Shown: in pieces, positions 41,338 through 49,090 of the stretch
How positions within the stretch are numbered: position 1 is the first letter of the stretch
Layout: every line of letters begins with the position of its first letter
Assembly: GCF_039909015.1 (NCBI RefSeq)
Contig: NZ_CP150919.1
Span: 4,626,501-4,690,500 of the forward strand
Direction: 5' to 3'
Source of the DNA: Pseudomonas grandcourensis
Lineage (GTDB): Bacteria; Pseudomonadota; Gammaproteobacteria; Pseudomonadales; Pseudomonadaceae
Length of the DNA stretch: 64,000 bases
Made by a program: the position numbers and the translations under genes
Notes under the pieces: generated by a model
Database searches by the model: none
What the model was told of the DNA's origin: nothing
What the model saw: only the letters and a program-made list of their open reading frames with translations

Positions 41338-41919
41338 ATGTCGACATTAGATGAAGAAGATCGCCGCGAATACTACCGTATCGAGGATACGATCGCACTG
41401 GAAATTCGGCCCCTGTCCGCTTCTGAAGCCGCAGGCCATGAAGTGTTGCAGGATGCTTCCCCTCTCTTCAACTTGCTCAGCGAACTGCACCTGAGCGAAT
41501 TCGAGTCGCAACACCTGTTGCGCCAGATCAGCGAACGCGACCGCACGACCGCCGCATTCCTCAAATCCCAGAACAAACGCATCGATTTGCTGAGTCAGGT
41601 CGTCGCTCTGACCGTGCTCGGGCAGATCGGCGAACCGCAGTCGGTGATCATCTCCGAAGGCGGCATCGACTTTCAGCATCCATCGCCCCTTGCCGTCGGC
41701 GCACGCCTGTCGGTCAAGCTGGCGCTGATGCCGCAAGCCCTGGGCCTGCTGCTGCGCGCCCGCGTCACCCATTGCGACCGCAAGGGCGAGGGCTATGACG
41801 TCGGTACCGAGTTCGAACACCTGACCGACGCCCAGCGCCAACTGCTGGCCCGTCACATCTTGCAAAAGCAGGCCCAGGAACGACGCCTGGCCCGCGAACA
41901 ACTCGAATCAGGCAATTAA
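41338..41919 (+). CDS. PilZ-domain protein
   Basis: This 193-residue protein starts STLDEEDRREYYRIEDTIAL, where the R-x3-R type sequence of PilZ domains binds cyclic di-GMP. The second motif (normally D/N-x-S-x-x-G) reads VIISEGGID, with Ile in place of Asp/Asn, so nucleotide binding may be weak. A long helical insert (about 30-90: FNLLSELHLSEFESQHLLRQ) separates the two motifs, and a charged helix ends the protein. It lies 14 bases before the phosphodiesterase gene and is probably in its operon. A cyclic-di-GMP effector role is likely but not proven by the motifs. Confidence 0.83.
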   Translation: MSTLDEEDRREYYRIEDTIALEIRPLSASEAAGHEVLQDASPLFNLLSELHLSEFESQHLLRQISERDRTTAAFLKSQNKRIDLLSQVVALTVLGQIGEPQSVIISEGGIDFQHPSPLAVGARLSVKLALMPQALGLLLRARVTHCDRKGEGYDVGTEFEHLTDAQRQLLARHILQKQAQERRLAREQLESGN

Positions 41920-41933
41920 ATTAAGGAAGAACC

Positions 41934-42656
41934 GTGACCCTCATCTACGGCCATCGCGGCGCCAAGGGCGAAGCACCGGAAAACACCCTGACCAGCTTTC
42001 AGGAATGTCTCAAGCACGGCGTGCGTCGCTGCGAACTGGACCTGCACCTATCCCAAGACGGCGAGTTGATGGTCATCCACGACCCGACCCTCAAGCGCAC
42101 CACGGACCGTCGCGGCAAGGTCGTCGAACACACGGCGGCCGAGCTGGTGACGTATGACGCACGCCAGGGTGGCCCGGGCTGGATCAAGCCGTGCCCGATT
42201 CCGACGCTGGAAGAACTGTTCGAGAAATGCGACTTCGATCACTGGCAACTGGAAGTCAAAAGCGCATCAAGGATGCGTGCCGCGACCACCGTACTGGCGA
42301 TTCGCGAAATGGTGCAGCGTCATGGACTGATGGACAAGGTGACCATCACTTCGAGCTCCCGTGAAGTGCTCAAGGCAGCGCTGGAACTGGTGCCGGACGT
42401 ATCCCGCGGGCTGGTGGCCGAGTATGCCTGGCTCGACCCGCTGAAGGTTGCGGCCAGCTATGGCTGTGAGATTCTGGCGCTGAACTGGACCCTGTGCACG
42501 CCGGAACGCCTGCAACGGGCGCAGCGTCAGGGGCTGCATGTGTCGGTATGGACCGTCAACGAGCCCGCGCTGATGCGCAGGCTCGCCGACTTCGGCGTTG
42601 ACAGCCTGATTACAGACTTTCCCGGTTTGGCCACTGCCACGCTCGAGAATTGCTGA
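41934..42656 (+). CDS. Glycerophosphodiester phosphodiesterase
   Basis: This 240-residue TIM-barrel enzyme hydrolyses glycerophosphodiesters to glycerol-3-phosphate and an alcohol. The family signature is complete: YGHRGAKGEAPENTLTSF (His and Glu of the metal and catalytic site), CELDLHLSQDGELMVIHDP (the second His), LEVKS, and VWTVNEP near the C-terminus with DSLITDFP. There is no signal peptide, so it is cytoplasmic and UgpQ-like. The start is GTG at 41934 with AAGGAAG upstream. A hairpin of CCGGCCGG arms follows before convergent sthA. Confidence 0.93.
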   Translation: MTLIYGHRGAKGEAPENTLTSFQECLKHGVRRCELDLHLSQDGELMVIHDPTLKRTTDRRGKVVEHTAAELVTYDARQGGPGWIKPCPIPTLEELFEKCDFDHWQLEVKSASRMRAATTVLAIREMVQRHGLMDKVTITSSSREVLKAALELVPDVSRGLVAEYAWLDPLKVAASYGCEILALNWTLCTPERLQRAQRQGLHVSVWTVNEPALMRRLADFGVDSLITDFPGLATATLENC

Positions 42657-42667
42657 AATCGGTCTCC

Positions 42668-42692
42668 CCGGCCGGCTCAGGCCACCGGCCGG
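42668..42692. terminator. Hairpin between convergent genes
   Basis: Identical self-complementary octamers CCGGCCGG (42668-42675 and 42685-42692) form a stem with a nine-base loop right after the phosphodiesterase stop. No T run follows on either strand, so termination is probably factor-assisted. Confidence 0.5.
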
Positions 42693-42698
42693 AGCCCG

Positions 42699-44093
42699 TC
42701 AAAAAAGCCGGTTGAGGCCGTCGTACGCGGCTACCCGATAGGCTTCGGCCATGGTCGGGTAGTTGAACGTGGTGTTGACGAAGTACTTCAAGGTGTTCAG
42801 TTCGCCCGGCTGGTTCATGATCGCCTGACCGATGTGCACAATCTCCGACGCCTGATAACCGAAGCAGTGAACGCCCAGTACTTCCAGGGTTTCACGGTGG
42901 AACAGGATCTTCAGCATGCCTTGCGGCTCGCCGGCGATCTGCGCCCGCGCCATGCTCTTGAAGAAGGCCTTGCCCACTTCATACGGCACCTTGGCCTGGG
43001 TCAGTTCCTGCTCGTTCTTGCCGATCGAGCTGATCTCCGGAATGGTGTAGATGCCGGTCGGCACGTCATTCACAAAGCGCCAGCTACCGTTATCGACAAT
43101 GCTGCCGGCGGCCGAACGACCCTGGTCGTGGGCGGCACTGGCCAGGCTTGGCCAGCCGATCACGTCACCGGCGCCGTAGATGTTCGGCACGCAGGTGCGG
43201 TACGCCTCGTCGACTTCGATCTGGCCACGGCTGTTGACCTTCACGCCGATGTTTTCCAGACCCAGCTGATCGGTGTTGCCGGTACGGCCGTTGCACCAGA
43301 GCAAGGCGTCGGCCTTGATCTTCTTGCCGGACTTGAGGTGCAGGATCACGCCGTTGTCCACGCCTTCGACGCGGTCGTAGTCTTCGTTGTGGCGAACCGT
43401 GATGTTGTTGTTGCTGAAGTGATAGCTCAGAGCCTGGGAAATTTCCGAGTCAAGGAAGCTCAGCAGCTGGCCACGGTTGTCCACCAGTTCGACCAATACA
43501 CCCAGGCCGCTGAAGATAGAGGCGTATTCGCAACCGATCACGCCGGCGCCGTAAACGATGAGTTTGCGCGGGGTGTGACCGAGGCTGAGGATGGTGTCGC
43601 TATCGTAGATGCGCGGGTGGTGGAAATCGATGTCCGCCGGGCGATAAGGACGAGAACCGGTGGCGATGATGATGTGCTTGGCCACCAGTTTTTCGACCAC
43701 GCCGTTGGCGCAGACCACTTCGATGGTTTGCTCGTCGGCGAAGCTGCCGGTGCCGAAGAACACGTCGACGCGGTTACGGGCGTAATAGCCGGTACGCGAA
43801 GCGACTTGTTTGGAGATGACTTTCTCGGCGCTTTTCAACACGTCCGGGAACGAGAACCAGCGCGGCTCACCAATGGCTCGGAACATCGGGTTGGTGTTGA
43901 ACTGCATGATCTGCCGCACCGAGTGACGCAGTGCCTTGGACGGGATGGTGCCCAAGTGAGTGCAGTTGCCGCCGACCTGGCGACGGCTATCGACCATCGC
44001 CACCTTGCGCCCTGCCTTGGCGGCGTTCATTGCCGCGCCTTCCCCCGCCGGGCCGGAACCCAACACCACCACGTCGTAGTTGTAGACAGCCAT
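42699..44093 (-). CDS. sthA: Soluble pyridine nucleotide transhydrogenase SthA
   Basis: This 464-residue flavoprotein balances NADPH and NADH pools. The FAD motif is [18 protein letters not shown] (residues 9-26). The region that forms the redox disulfide in related dehydrogenases reads [16 protein letters not shown], with only one Cys, as expected for SthA, which lacks a working disulfide. The NAD motif [19 protein letters not shown], then [17 protein letters not shown], and the C-terminal dimer interface ([20 protein letters not shown]) follow. The length matches E. coli SthA. The ATG at 44093 has an upstream AGGAGT. Confidence 0.96.
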   Translation of the reverse strand: MAVYNYDVVVLGSGPAGEGAAMNAAKAGRKVAMVDSRRQVGGNCTHLGTIPSKALRHSVRQIMQFNTNPMFRAIGEPRWFSFPDVLKSAEKVISKQVASRTGYYARNRVDVFFGTGSFADEQTIEVVCANGVVEKLVAKHIIIATGSRPYRPADIDFHHPRIYDSDTILSLGHTPRKLIVYGAGVIGCEYASIFSGLGVLVELVDNRGQLLSFLDSEISQALSYHFSNNNITVRHNEDYDRVEGVDNGVILHLKSGKKIKADALLWCNGRTGNTDQLGLENIGVKVNSRGQIEVDEAYRTCVPNIYGAGDVIGWPSLASAAHDQGRSAAGSIVDNGSWRFVNDVPTGIYTIPEISSIGKNEQELTQAKVPYEVGKAFFKSMARAQIAGEPQGMLKILFHRETLEVLGVHCFGYQASEIVHIGQAIMNQPGELNTLKYFVNTTFNYPTMAEAYRVAAYDGLNRLF

Positions 44094-44300
44094 GCGTACT
44101 CCTCAGAACAGGCCGCGGCACCCTCGGCACCTGCGGCTAAATCACGCCAATGCGTGGCATGAAGGAACAATTTGGGGCCAGTGCAGAACCCGGACACAGT
44201 CTATAGAAGCGTCAACGCCGCGCACATTAACCCTTGGTCGCGTCGTAGGCTACTTTTGCCTGCGCTACAACGCCAGTTTTCAATGCTCAAATCGCCGAAA

Positions 44301-45326
44301 TCATTCGGTTTTTTTGCCACTGAGGCGTTCAAAAGCGTGATTGCTGCGTGTGACGAAACCTGTATCGGCACGAATCACAAAAAATGCGCCGATATCGTGT
44401 TTTTCTGCGTAGTCCCAACCGCGCTCCGGACCGAGAATCAGCAACAGCGTCGATAAGCCATCGGCCATCAACGCTGAAGGATGAATCACTGTGACGGACG
44501 CCAGTGTGTGTGAGACCGGAGAACCGGTGCGGGCATCAAAGGTGTGGGAAAAACGCTGGCCGTCCTGCTCGAAATAATTCCGGTAGTCGCCGGAGGTAGA
44601 CAGGCCATAGCCGTCGACGACAATGACCCGCTCGGCCACCTGCCGGTCATCCCGCGGCTCCTCCAGGGCAATGCGCCATGGCGAGCCATCAGCCTTCTTG
44701 CCGGACGCCTTGAGCTCACCCGTGGCCTCGGCGAGGTAGTCATGGATGCCCATCGCCTCGAGTCTTGCGGCAATCGTGTCCACCGCATAACCGGCGGCGA
44801 TGCTGTTGAAGTCGACCTCGACGGCGGCGTCCTTGCACAACTGGTCGCCATCGATGCGCAAGTGTTCATGGCCGACGCGCTTGCGGGCTTCGGCGAGGGC
44901 TTCGGCGGTCGGGACTTTTTCCCCGCGGGCTTGTGGGCCAAATCCCCAGAGATTGAGCAACGGTTCCACCGTCAGATCGTAGGAACCGTCGCTTTGCACT
45001 GACAGTTGCTCGCCCACGCGGACCAATTCGAGGATCGACGCCGGCATAACCTGACAGCCGTTGACCGGCAATGCATTGAAGCGCTCGATGTCCGAGTCGC
45101 TGCGGTAGGTCGACATTTGCCGGTCAATGTCAGCAAGGATCTGCTCGACCTGGACGCGGACTTCGTCCGGCGCCGGAAGGCCGGCATGGCGCACATACTT
45201 GATCGAGTAAGTGCTGCCCATGGTCGGGCCGCCGAAGCTTTCCAGAGCGTCGCCATTGCCGCAGGCGGACAGCATGATGATCAGAGCCCCAAGGCCATGC
45301 AGCCGCCACTTGAACAAATCCTGCAT
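44301..45326 (-). CDS. apbE: FAD:protein FMN transferase ApbE
   Basis: This 341-residue lipoprotein attaches FMN covalently to Thr residues of target proteins such as NqrB and NqrC. The N-terminal signal (MQDLFKWRLHGLGALIIMLS) ends in the lipobox LSAC (Cys at about residue 22). The family motifs are GGPTMGSTYSIKYV, VDFNSIAAGYAVDTIA, WRIALEEP, LSTSGDYRNYFEQDG, SHTFDARTGSPVSHTLASVT (the His-x-x-Asp metal and substrate site) and ADGLSTLLLILGPERG. In P. aeruginosa, from memory, apbE is followed by the nqr operon. Here an accessory toxin locus follows instead and no nqr gene is present in the window. Confidence 0.93.
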   Translation of the reverse strand: MQDLFKWRLHGLGALIIMLSACGNGDALESFGGPTMGSTYSIKYVRHAGLPAPDEVRVQVEQILADIDRQMSTYRSDSDIERFNALPVNGCQVMPASILELVRVGEQLSVQSDGSYDLTVEPLLNLWGFGPQARGEKVPTAEALAEARKRVGHEHLRIDGDQLCKDAAVEVDFNSIAAGYAVDTIAARLEAMGIHDYLAEATGELKASGKKADGSPWRIALEEPRDDRQVAERVIVVDGYGLSTSGDYRNYFEQDGQRFSHTFDARTGSPVSHTLASVTVIHPSALMADGLSTLLLILGPERGWDYAEKHDIGAFFVIRADTGFVTRSNHAFERLSGKKTE

Positions 45327-45376
45327 CTCCAAGAATCCCTGACACGCCGCCAAGGCTAGCCATTATGCGACAGAAC

Positions 45377-45623
45377 TGTAGGAGCGAGCCTGCTCGCGAT
45401 GAGGCCATCACATTCAGCATTGATAGTCCTCTCAGACCGCTATCGCGAGCAGGCTCGCTCCTAAATTGGACGGCTGGTGTGATCACTACCGCGCAAACAC
45501 CACCAATCCCTGTAGGAGCGAGCTCGCTCGCGATGGTCGTCAACGATAACGCGTGCTTACCAGTTAAACGCAGCGCTCTAGGCTGCATCATCGAAACGCC
45601 GCCCGGAGCAAGCTCGCTCCTAC
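45377..45623. repeat. Cluster of four REP elements
   Basis: REP arms occur at 45377-45400 and 45442-45463 (an inverted pair), 45511-45534 and 45606-45623 (a second, diverged inverted pair). They fill most of the 339-base gap between apbE and the toxin-locus immunity genes and mark the left edge of the accessory region. No gene was seen in the gap. Confidence 0.88.
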
Positions 45624-45665
45624 TAAATACTTGACCGAACAGCAACGGCTGCAAACGGGGGCTTT

Positions 45666-46118
45666 TCATGGAGTCGCGTTATCGGTGACGCATTGTCTTA
45701 GTCGATCCGAATCCGTGCCACTGCCTTCGCTGAGATCAATGTCGCCGTTGGCATCGAGGTAGATGTGCGTATTGGACCATGTCGGGGTGATATTTACGCA
45801 GTGCCGGAGATCTTTATCATTCCACCAAGAGATCTCCATGAAAAACTTCTCACCTGGAAACAAGACCCCATGATCCCGTGTGCTGCTGCCTGAAGGGAGG
45901 CCTCCTTTGTAAATCCGGTGTTGCACACTCCAGATGAACCGCAGTTCGTCAACGCCGTTCTTGGAGTAATGGACGATTGCGGTAGGCAGCACAATAATTC
46001 GCCAGAGGACAATCAGCAGAAGCACCAGCAGGAGCAGTAATAGCGGTAGCAACGGAATCCATAGCCACTTAATGTAACGTGATCTTGGTTTACTTACAGA
46101 CGTGGACACGAACTCCAT
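45666..46118 (-). CDS. Membrane-anchored candidate immunity protein C
   Basis: This 150-residue protein has a positively charged N-terminus (KPRSRYIKW), a Leu-rich membrane helix at about 18-45, and a C-terminal domain that should face the periplasm by the positive-inside rule. The domain contains Cys residues in RHCVNITP and LRQCVTD that could form a disulfide there. It is strongly similar to the protein encoded at 46754-47179: both have FFMEISWW and HIYLDANGDIDLSEGS or a close variant. No known domain was recognised. Its 5' end overlaps a decayed toxin tail just as the intact paralogue overlaps the toxin gene, so an immunity role against a former toxin variant is inferred. Confidence 0.65.
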   Translation of the reverse strand: MEFVSTSVSKPRSRYIKWLWIPLLPLLLLLLVLLLIVLWRIIVLPTAIVHYSKNGVDELRFIWSVQHRIYKGGLPSGSSTRDHGVLFPGEKFFMEISWWNDKDLRHCVNITPTWSNTHIYLDANGDIDLSEGSGTDSDRLRQCVTDNATP

Positions 46119-46295
46119 CCCCCCAGCTCTCTTTTGGAACTGCCAGCACTTTATTCATGATCATCTGCGCCGTTATCACACCTTCAGGGTGCTGATTGGC
46201 GAGCTTTATACCGATGTTTATCGACACTTTATCATCCCATGTTCACAATTCAGTCCAAGGGCCGGCCGTAGAATGAGTGCCGGAGCGTTTTCTTT
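46105..46295 (-). pseudogene. Decayed copy of the toxin C-terminus
   Basis: Read in the direction of the toxin gene, this stretch translates to a degraded copy of its last 60 residues. SINIGIKLANQ matches AISIGVKLASQ, ITAQMIMNKVLAVPKESW matches VTAEIIVNEVLAVAPENW, and both end WGDGVR. An in-frame stop (TGA at 46243-46245) and a small deletion next to it interrupt the frame, and everything upstream is gone. It overlaps the start of immunity gene C exactly as the intact toxin gene overlaps immunity gene A, so it records an earlier toxin/immunity pair. Confidence 0.85.
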
Positions 46296-46308
46296 TTTGA
46301 TGTTGTAC

Positions 46309-46701
46309 TCATTGCCGAGGGCATTCCGTTAATCGATCTGAATCGGTTGCACTAGCGTGACCGCTATCGAGAACTCCATCTGCTCCAATATATATACTGG
46401 TCGTTGGCCACTTAGGACTTATCCTTACGCAATGACTTTTCCCAGAGACAGTCCAGTCGAACTGCATAAAAAAATTATAATCTTTAAAAATATGGCCGGG
46501 GCCTCCTGTAGATTGGCCAGGGGAGATTCGCCCTCGAAATATATCGTGCTGAGTATTTAGAACAAAACTCAACTGCCCGCCCCCCACCTCTGAGAAATAG
46601 ACTTTCACCCTCGGCACGGAGACATACCAGACAAAATACATCAGAAGCAATATTGCTAGCAGTCTACGTTTAAACAAAAGCAGCACCCTTTTTATTTGCA
46701 T
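46309..46701 (-). CDS. Membrane-anchored candidate immunity protein B
   Basis: This 130-residue protein has a basic N-terminus (MQIKRVLLLFKRRLLAI), one membrane helix to about residue 28, and a C-terminal domain related to proteins A and C: YFSEVGGGQLSFVLNTQHDI, HIFKDYNFFMQFDW, HCVRISPKWPTTSIYI, ATDSDRLTEC. Identity to A and C is clearly lower than between A and C, which suggests specificity for a different toxin variant. The DNA is A+T-rich compared with the chromosome around it. No enzymatic motif is seen. Confidence 0.6.
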   Translation of the reverse strand: MQIKRVLLLFKRRLLAILLLMYFVWYVSVPRVKVYFSEVGGGQLSFVLNTQHDIFRGRISPGQSTGGPGHIFKDYNFFMQFDWTVSGKSHCVRISPKWPTTSIYIGADGVLDSGHASATDSDRLTECPRQ

Positions 46702-46753
46702 TTGGGGATACTGATAATCTTGTGAAACCGATCCGCTCTGAACTTGGCGTCTT

Positions 46754-47179
46754 TCAGGGGCTCGCGGTATCTGTGATACATTGTTTCAAGCGATCCGAAT
46801 CAGTGTCGCTGCCTTCGCTGAGATCAATATCACCATTGGCATCAAGATAGATATCCGTATTAGGCCACTTCGGAGTTATGTTCACACAGTGAGCACGAAC
46901 ATTTTTGCTCCACCAGGAGATTTCCATAAAAAAATTATCATCCGGAAACAGGTGACCATTATCGACTGTGCCTCCGCCGGGCTGCATCCCTCCTTTGTAT
47001 ACCCGATCTTGGACATTCCAGATGTATCTGAGCTCCTCCCTTCCGCTCTCGGAATAGTGAATATTAACCGTAGGTAGCGCAATATCCCAGTGGGTGATGG
47101 CCAGATACACAATCGGAATCCATAACCACCTTTTAAAAGATTGACCTCTTTTACGTGCAGGAGTGGTCACGAACTCCAT
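46754..47179 (-). CDS. Membrane-anchored candidate immunity protein A
   Basis: This 141-residue protein has a basic N-terminus (RKRGQSFKRW), one membrane helix at about 18-33 and a periplasm-facing domain with YSESGREELRYIWNVQDRVY, FFMEISWW, HCVNITPKWPNTDIYLDANG and two Cys. It overlaps the 3' end of the PAAR-toxin gene by 29 bases, so it is translated with it and is the best candidate for the cognate immunity protein. A periplasmic immunity domain implies that the toxin acts in the periplasm. It is a close paralogue of protein C and more distant from B. Confidence 0.68.
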   Translation of the reverse strand: MEFVTTPARKRGQSFKRWLWIPIVYLAITHWDIALPTVNIHYSESGREELRYIWNVQDRVYKGGMQPGGGTVDNGHLFPDDNFFMEISWWSKNVRAHCVNITPKWPNTDIYLDANGDIDLSEGSDTDSDRLKQCITDTASP

Positions 47180-48245
47180 CTCCCCAGTTTTCGGGTGCGA
47201 CTGCCAGAACTTCGTTCACGATGATTTCCGCTGTTACTCCGCCGTTTGCGTATTGACTGGCGAGTTTCACACCAATACTTATCGCCACCCTATCAGCTAC
47301 ATCGTCAAATGCCCGCAGTCCGTCAACTAGACTCGCAGTTAGATGCGGACCTGGGTATTTCTTACGGTCTTCAATCCACCTTTTTGTGTCCGAACCAATT
47401 TGTTCAACTCCCGCACCATCCAACAATACGCTTTGTGAAAGCCCACCTGCTATGCCGATGTACCCATAATGGATGTTCGACCAAATATCGTAGTAGTAGT
47501 CATATCGGCCTTGCTTGTGCCAGACGTCATCGTTGTACATCGCCCGCAGTTTCGGTTTGTGATCCCACTCCATGTTTTGACCCACTTGTTTAGTCCAGAT
47601 CGCCATCGCCTCTAGCTTATTCATCAATGCAATTCCGTTGAAATTCGGTGGTCCAGCCAGTCTGGCGTACCAGGGTAACGCCCGAAATTTCCTGGCTTCC
47701 GCGCTGCTGTCGTAGCTCATCAGCTCTTTCATTTTCAACACGGACGGATGCTTGATGTTCCTATTCATCTCACTTGTGATGTAGCTGGCAAGCTCTTCCA
47801 TCTGGTCTGGATGGTTACAGGCTTCGCTTCCACCAAGGTCGCCGGGTTGTGCAGAGATTTTATCTGCCAAGCTCATATCAACCACCTTAGGCCTGGCTGT
47901 AAAGCTGTTTTCAGCCGGAGCCGCCGGTGAGCCTGCAGCCCTGGTGGCCGGCTGTGCAGGGCTTGCGTTGCTTTGATACGTGGCTGTAATTACGGAGGGA
48001 ATTAGCCGAGCTTTGCAGGGGCAATTACTGTAACTGTCCAGCGTGCCAGCCATGGGTTTTCCATGGCTGATCATGTACGAAATGCCACCGACTATCCGAT
48101 ACGTCTTTCCGTCCTTTCCACACGTGACTCGATCACCATCGCAGGCATGCGCAACGCCATACATCATGATCCGGGTATCACCATCGAGAACTTTTCCACC
48201 GCAGGTGGTTCGGTCATTCAGACCGATGAAATGTCCTTCTTTCAT
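47151..48245 (-). CDS. PAAR-domain effector with C-terminal polymorphic toxin (type 44-like)
   Basis: This 364-residue protein begins with a PAAR domain (about 1-85: GHFIGLNDRTTCGGKVLDGD, ACDGDRVTCGKDGKTYRIVG) with the Cys and Asp/His pattern of the metal-bound tip. PAAR proteins sharpen the type VI secretion spike and carry effectors. A Pro/Ala-rich linker (about 92-115) leads to the toxin domain. The core NMEWDHKPKLRAM (225-237) and YYDIWSNIHYGYIGIAGGLS (251-270) resembles bacterial toxin 44 of polymorphic toxins, whose biochemical activity I cannot state. Three candidate immunity genes follow, the first overlapping its end. No vgrG or other secretion gene is in the window. Confidence 0.85.
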   Translation of the reverse strand: MKEGHFIGLNDRTTCGGKVLDGDTRIMMYGVAHACDGDRVTCGKDGKTYRIVGGISYMISHGKPMAGTLDSYSNCPCKARLIPSVITATYQSNASPAQPATRAAGSPAAPAENSFTARPKVVDMSLADKISAQPGDLGGSEACNHPDQMEELASYITSEMNRNIKHPSVLKMKELMSYDSSAEARKFRALPWYARLAGPPNFNGIALMNKLEAMAIWTKQVGQNMEWDHKPKLRAMYNDDVWHKQGRYDYYYDIWSNIHYGYIGIAGGLSQSVLLDGAGVEQIGSDTKRWIEDRKKYPGPHLTASLVDGLRAFDDVADRVAISIGVKLASQYANGGVTAEIIVNEVLAVAPENWGDGVRDHSCT

Positions 48246-48436
48246 TGAGTTTCTTCTCCATTACTTCCGGCCGCCACCAGAAGGTTTACGGCCATGGGTT
48301 GCGACCGTCAGCTGCGTTAGCATTTAAGCAACGCAGCACTGAGACAGCCTTGGGCAGCGCCAGACCTCGTCACTCAGTCCGCGACTGATGGCAAAAAATC
48401 TTCGACCTTCGGTACACCTTCGCGCGCAATAAACAC

Positions 48437-48859
48437 TTAGCCGCCTTGCGGCGTATTGATGATCTCATCGCCATTGCTGAGCACGCTGCCGACCAGCGCC
48501 ACATCATTGTTGTCTTGCCCTGCGCTGGTGATGATTTGCGCCGTACTGCCATCGGCATACAGGACGTAGTCGCCTTTTCGCGCTACGCGCACCGACCGTC
48601 CATTTTCCAACTTGAATTCCAGCGGCCCTGTCCCTTGCTGGATCACCCCGCCGTTACGGGTCTGACTGCCCTCGGTTGCGCACCGGAAGATGGCGATAGC
48701 AGGATGAGTGTCGATGTAAGTCTGCTGTTGACGCACAGCCACTTGGGCTTGCTCATGGAATTGCGCAATTTGCTGCTCAGTGAAGTGTGGATTGTCCAGA
48801 CTGCGCAGATACTCTGGGGAAACATCGTTGGTATACAAAGGCTGCAAAGGTGCATTCAT
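48437..48859 (-). CDS. Unknown protein upstream of the PAAR effector
   Basis: This 140-residue protein was not recognised. The first half is helical and polar (SLDNPHFTEQQIAQFHEQAQ). The second half looks beta-rich (EFKLENGRSVRVARKGDYVL, then YADGSTAQIITSAGQDNNDV, ALVGSVLSNGDEII). A single Cys is present and there is no signal peptide or membrane helix. It is encoded 191 bases upstream of the PAAR gene in the same direction and is probably part of the same transcription unit, so a loading chaperone or spike accessory role is conceivable, but no such family match was seen. An AAGGATT site precedes the ATG. Confidence 0.6.
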   Translation of the reverse strand: MNAPLQPLYTNDVSPEYLRSLDNPHFTEQQIAQFHEQAQVAVRQQQTYIDTHPAIAIFRCATEGSQTRNGGVIQQGTGPLEFKLENGRSVRVARKGDYVLYADGSTAQIITSAGQDNNDVALVGSVLSNGDEIINTPQGG

Positions 48860-49043
48860 TTCAAAATCCTTATCCTTGGAAGGGTGTTCAGAAATAATGC
48901 GGCGGACGCTAACAGCGTCGCGACCCTAACGGCAGCGGCAGAGGAACGATTAAGAAGTTTCGCCAAACGAAACAATCCTTTTCCTACAGGAGTGCTTCCA
49001 AAGCGTATTTATTCGGTAAGGAAAGCCTGAGGAACACACAAAC

Positions 49044-49073
49044 AAAAACGCCCCGACCAAGGCCGGGGCGTTT
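49044..49073 (-). terminator. Intrinsic terminator after gap
   Basis: Read on the minus strand, AACGCCCCG and CGGGGCGTT form a nine-pair stem around GCCTTGGT, followed by TTTTG. It lies 18 bases past the gap stop codon. Confidence 0.88.
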
Positions 49074-49090
49074 CATGTGCAGCTAAAGGC

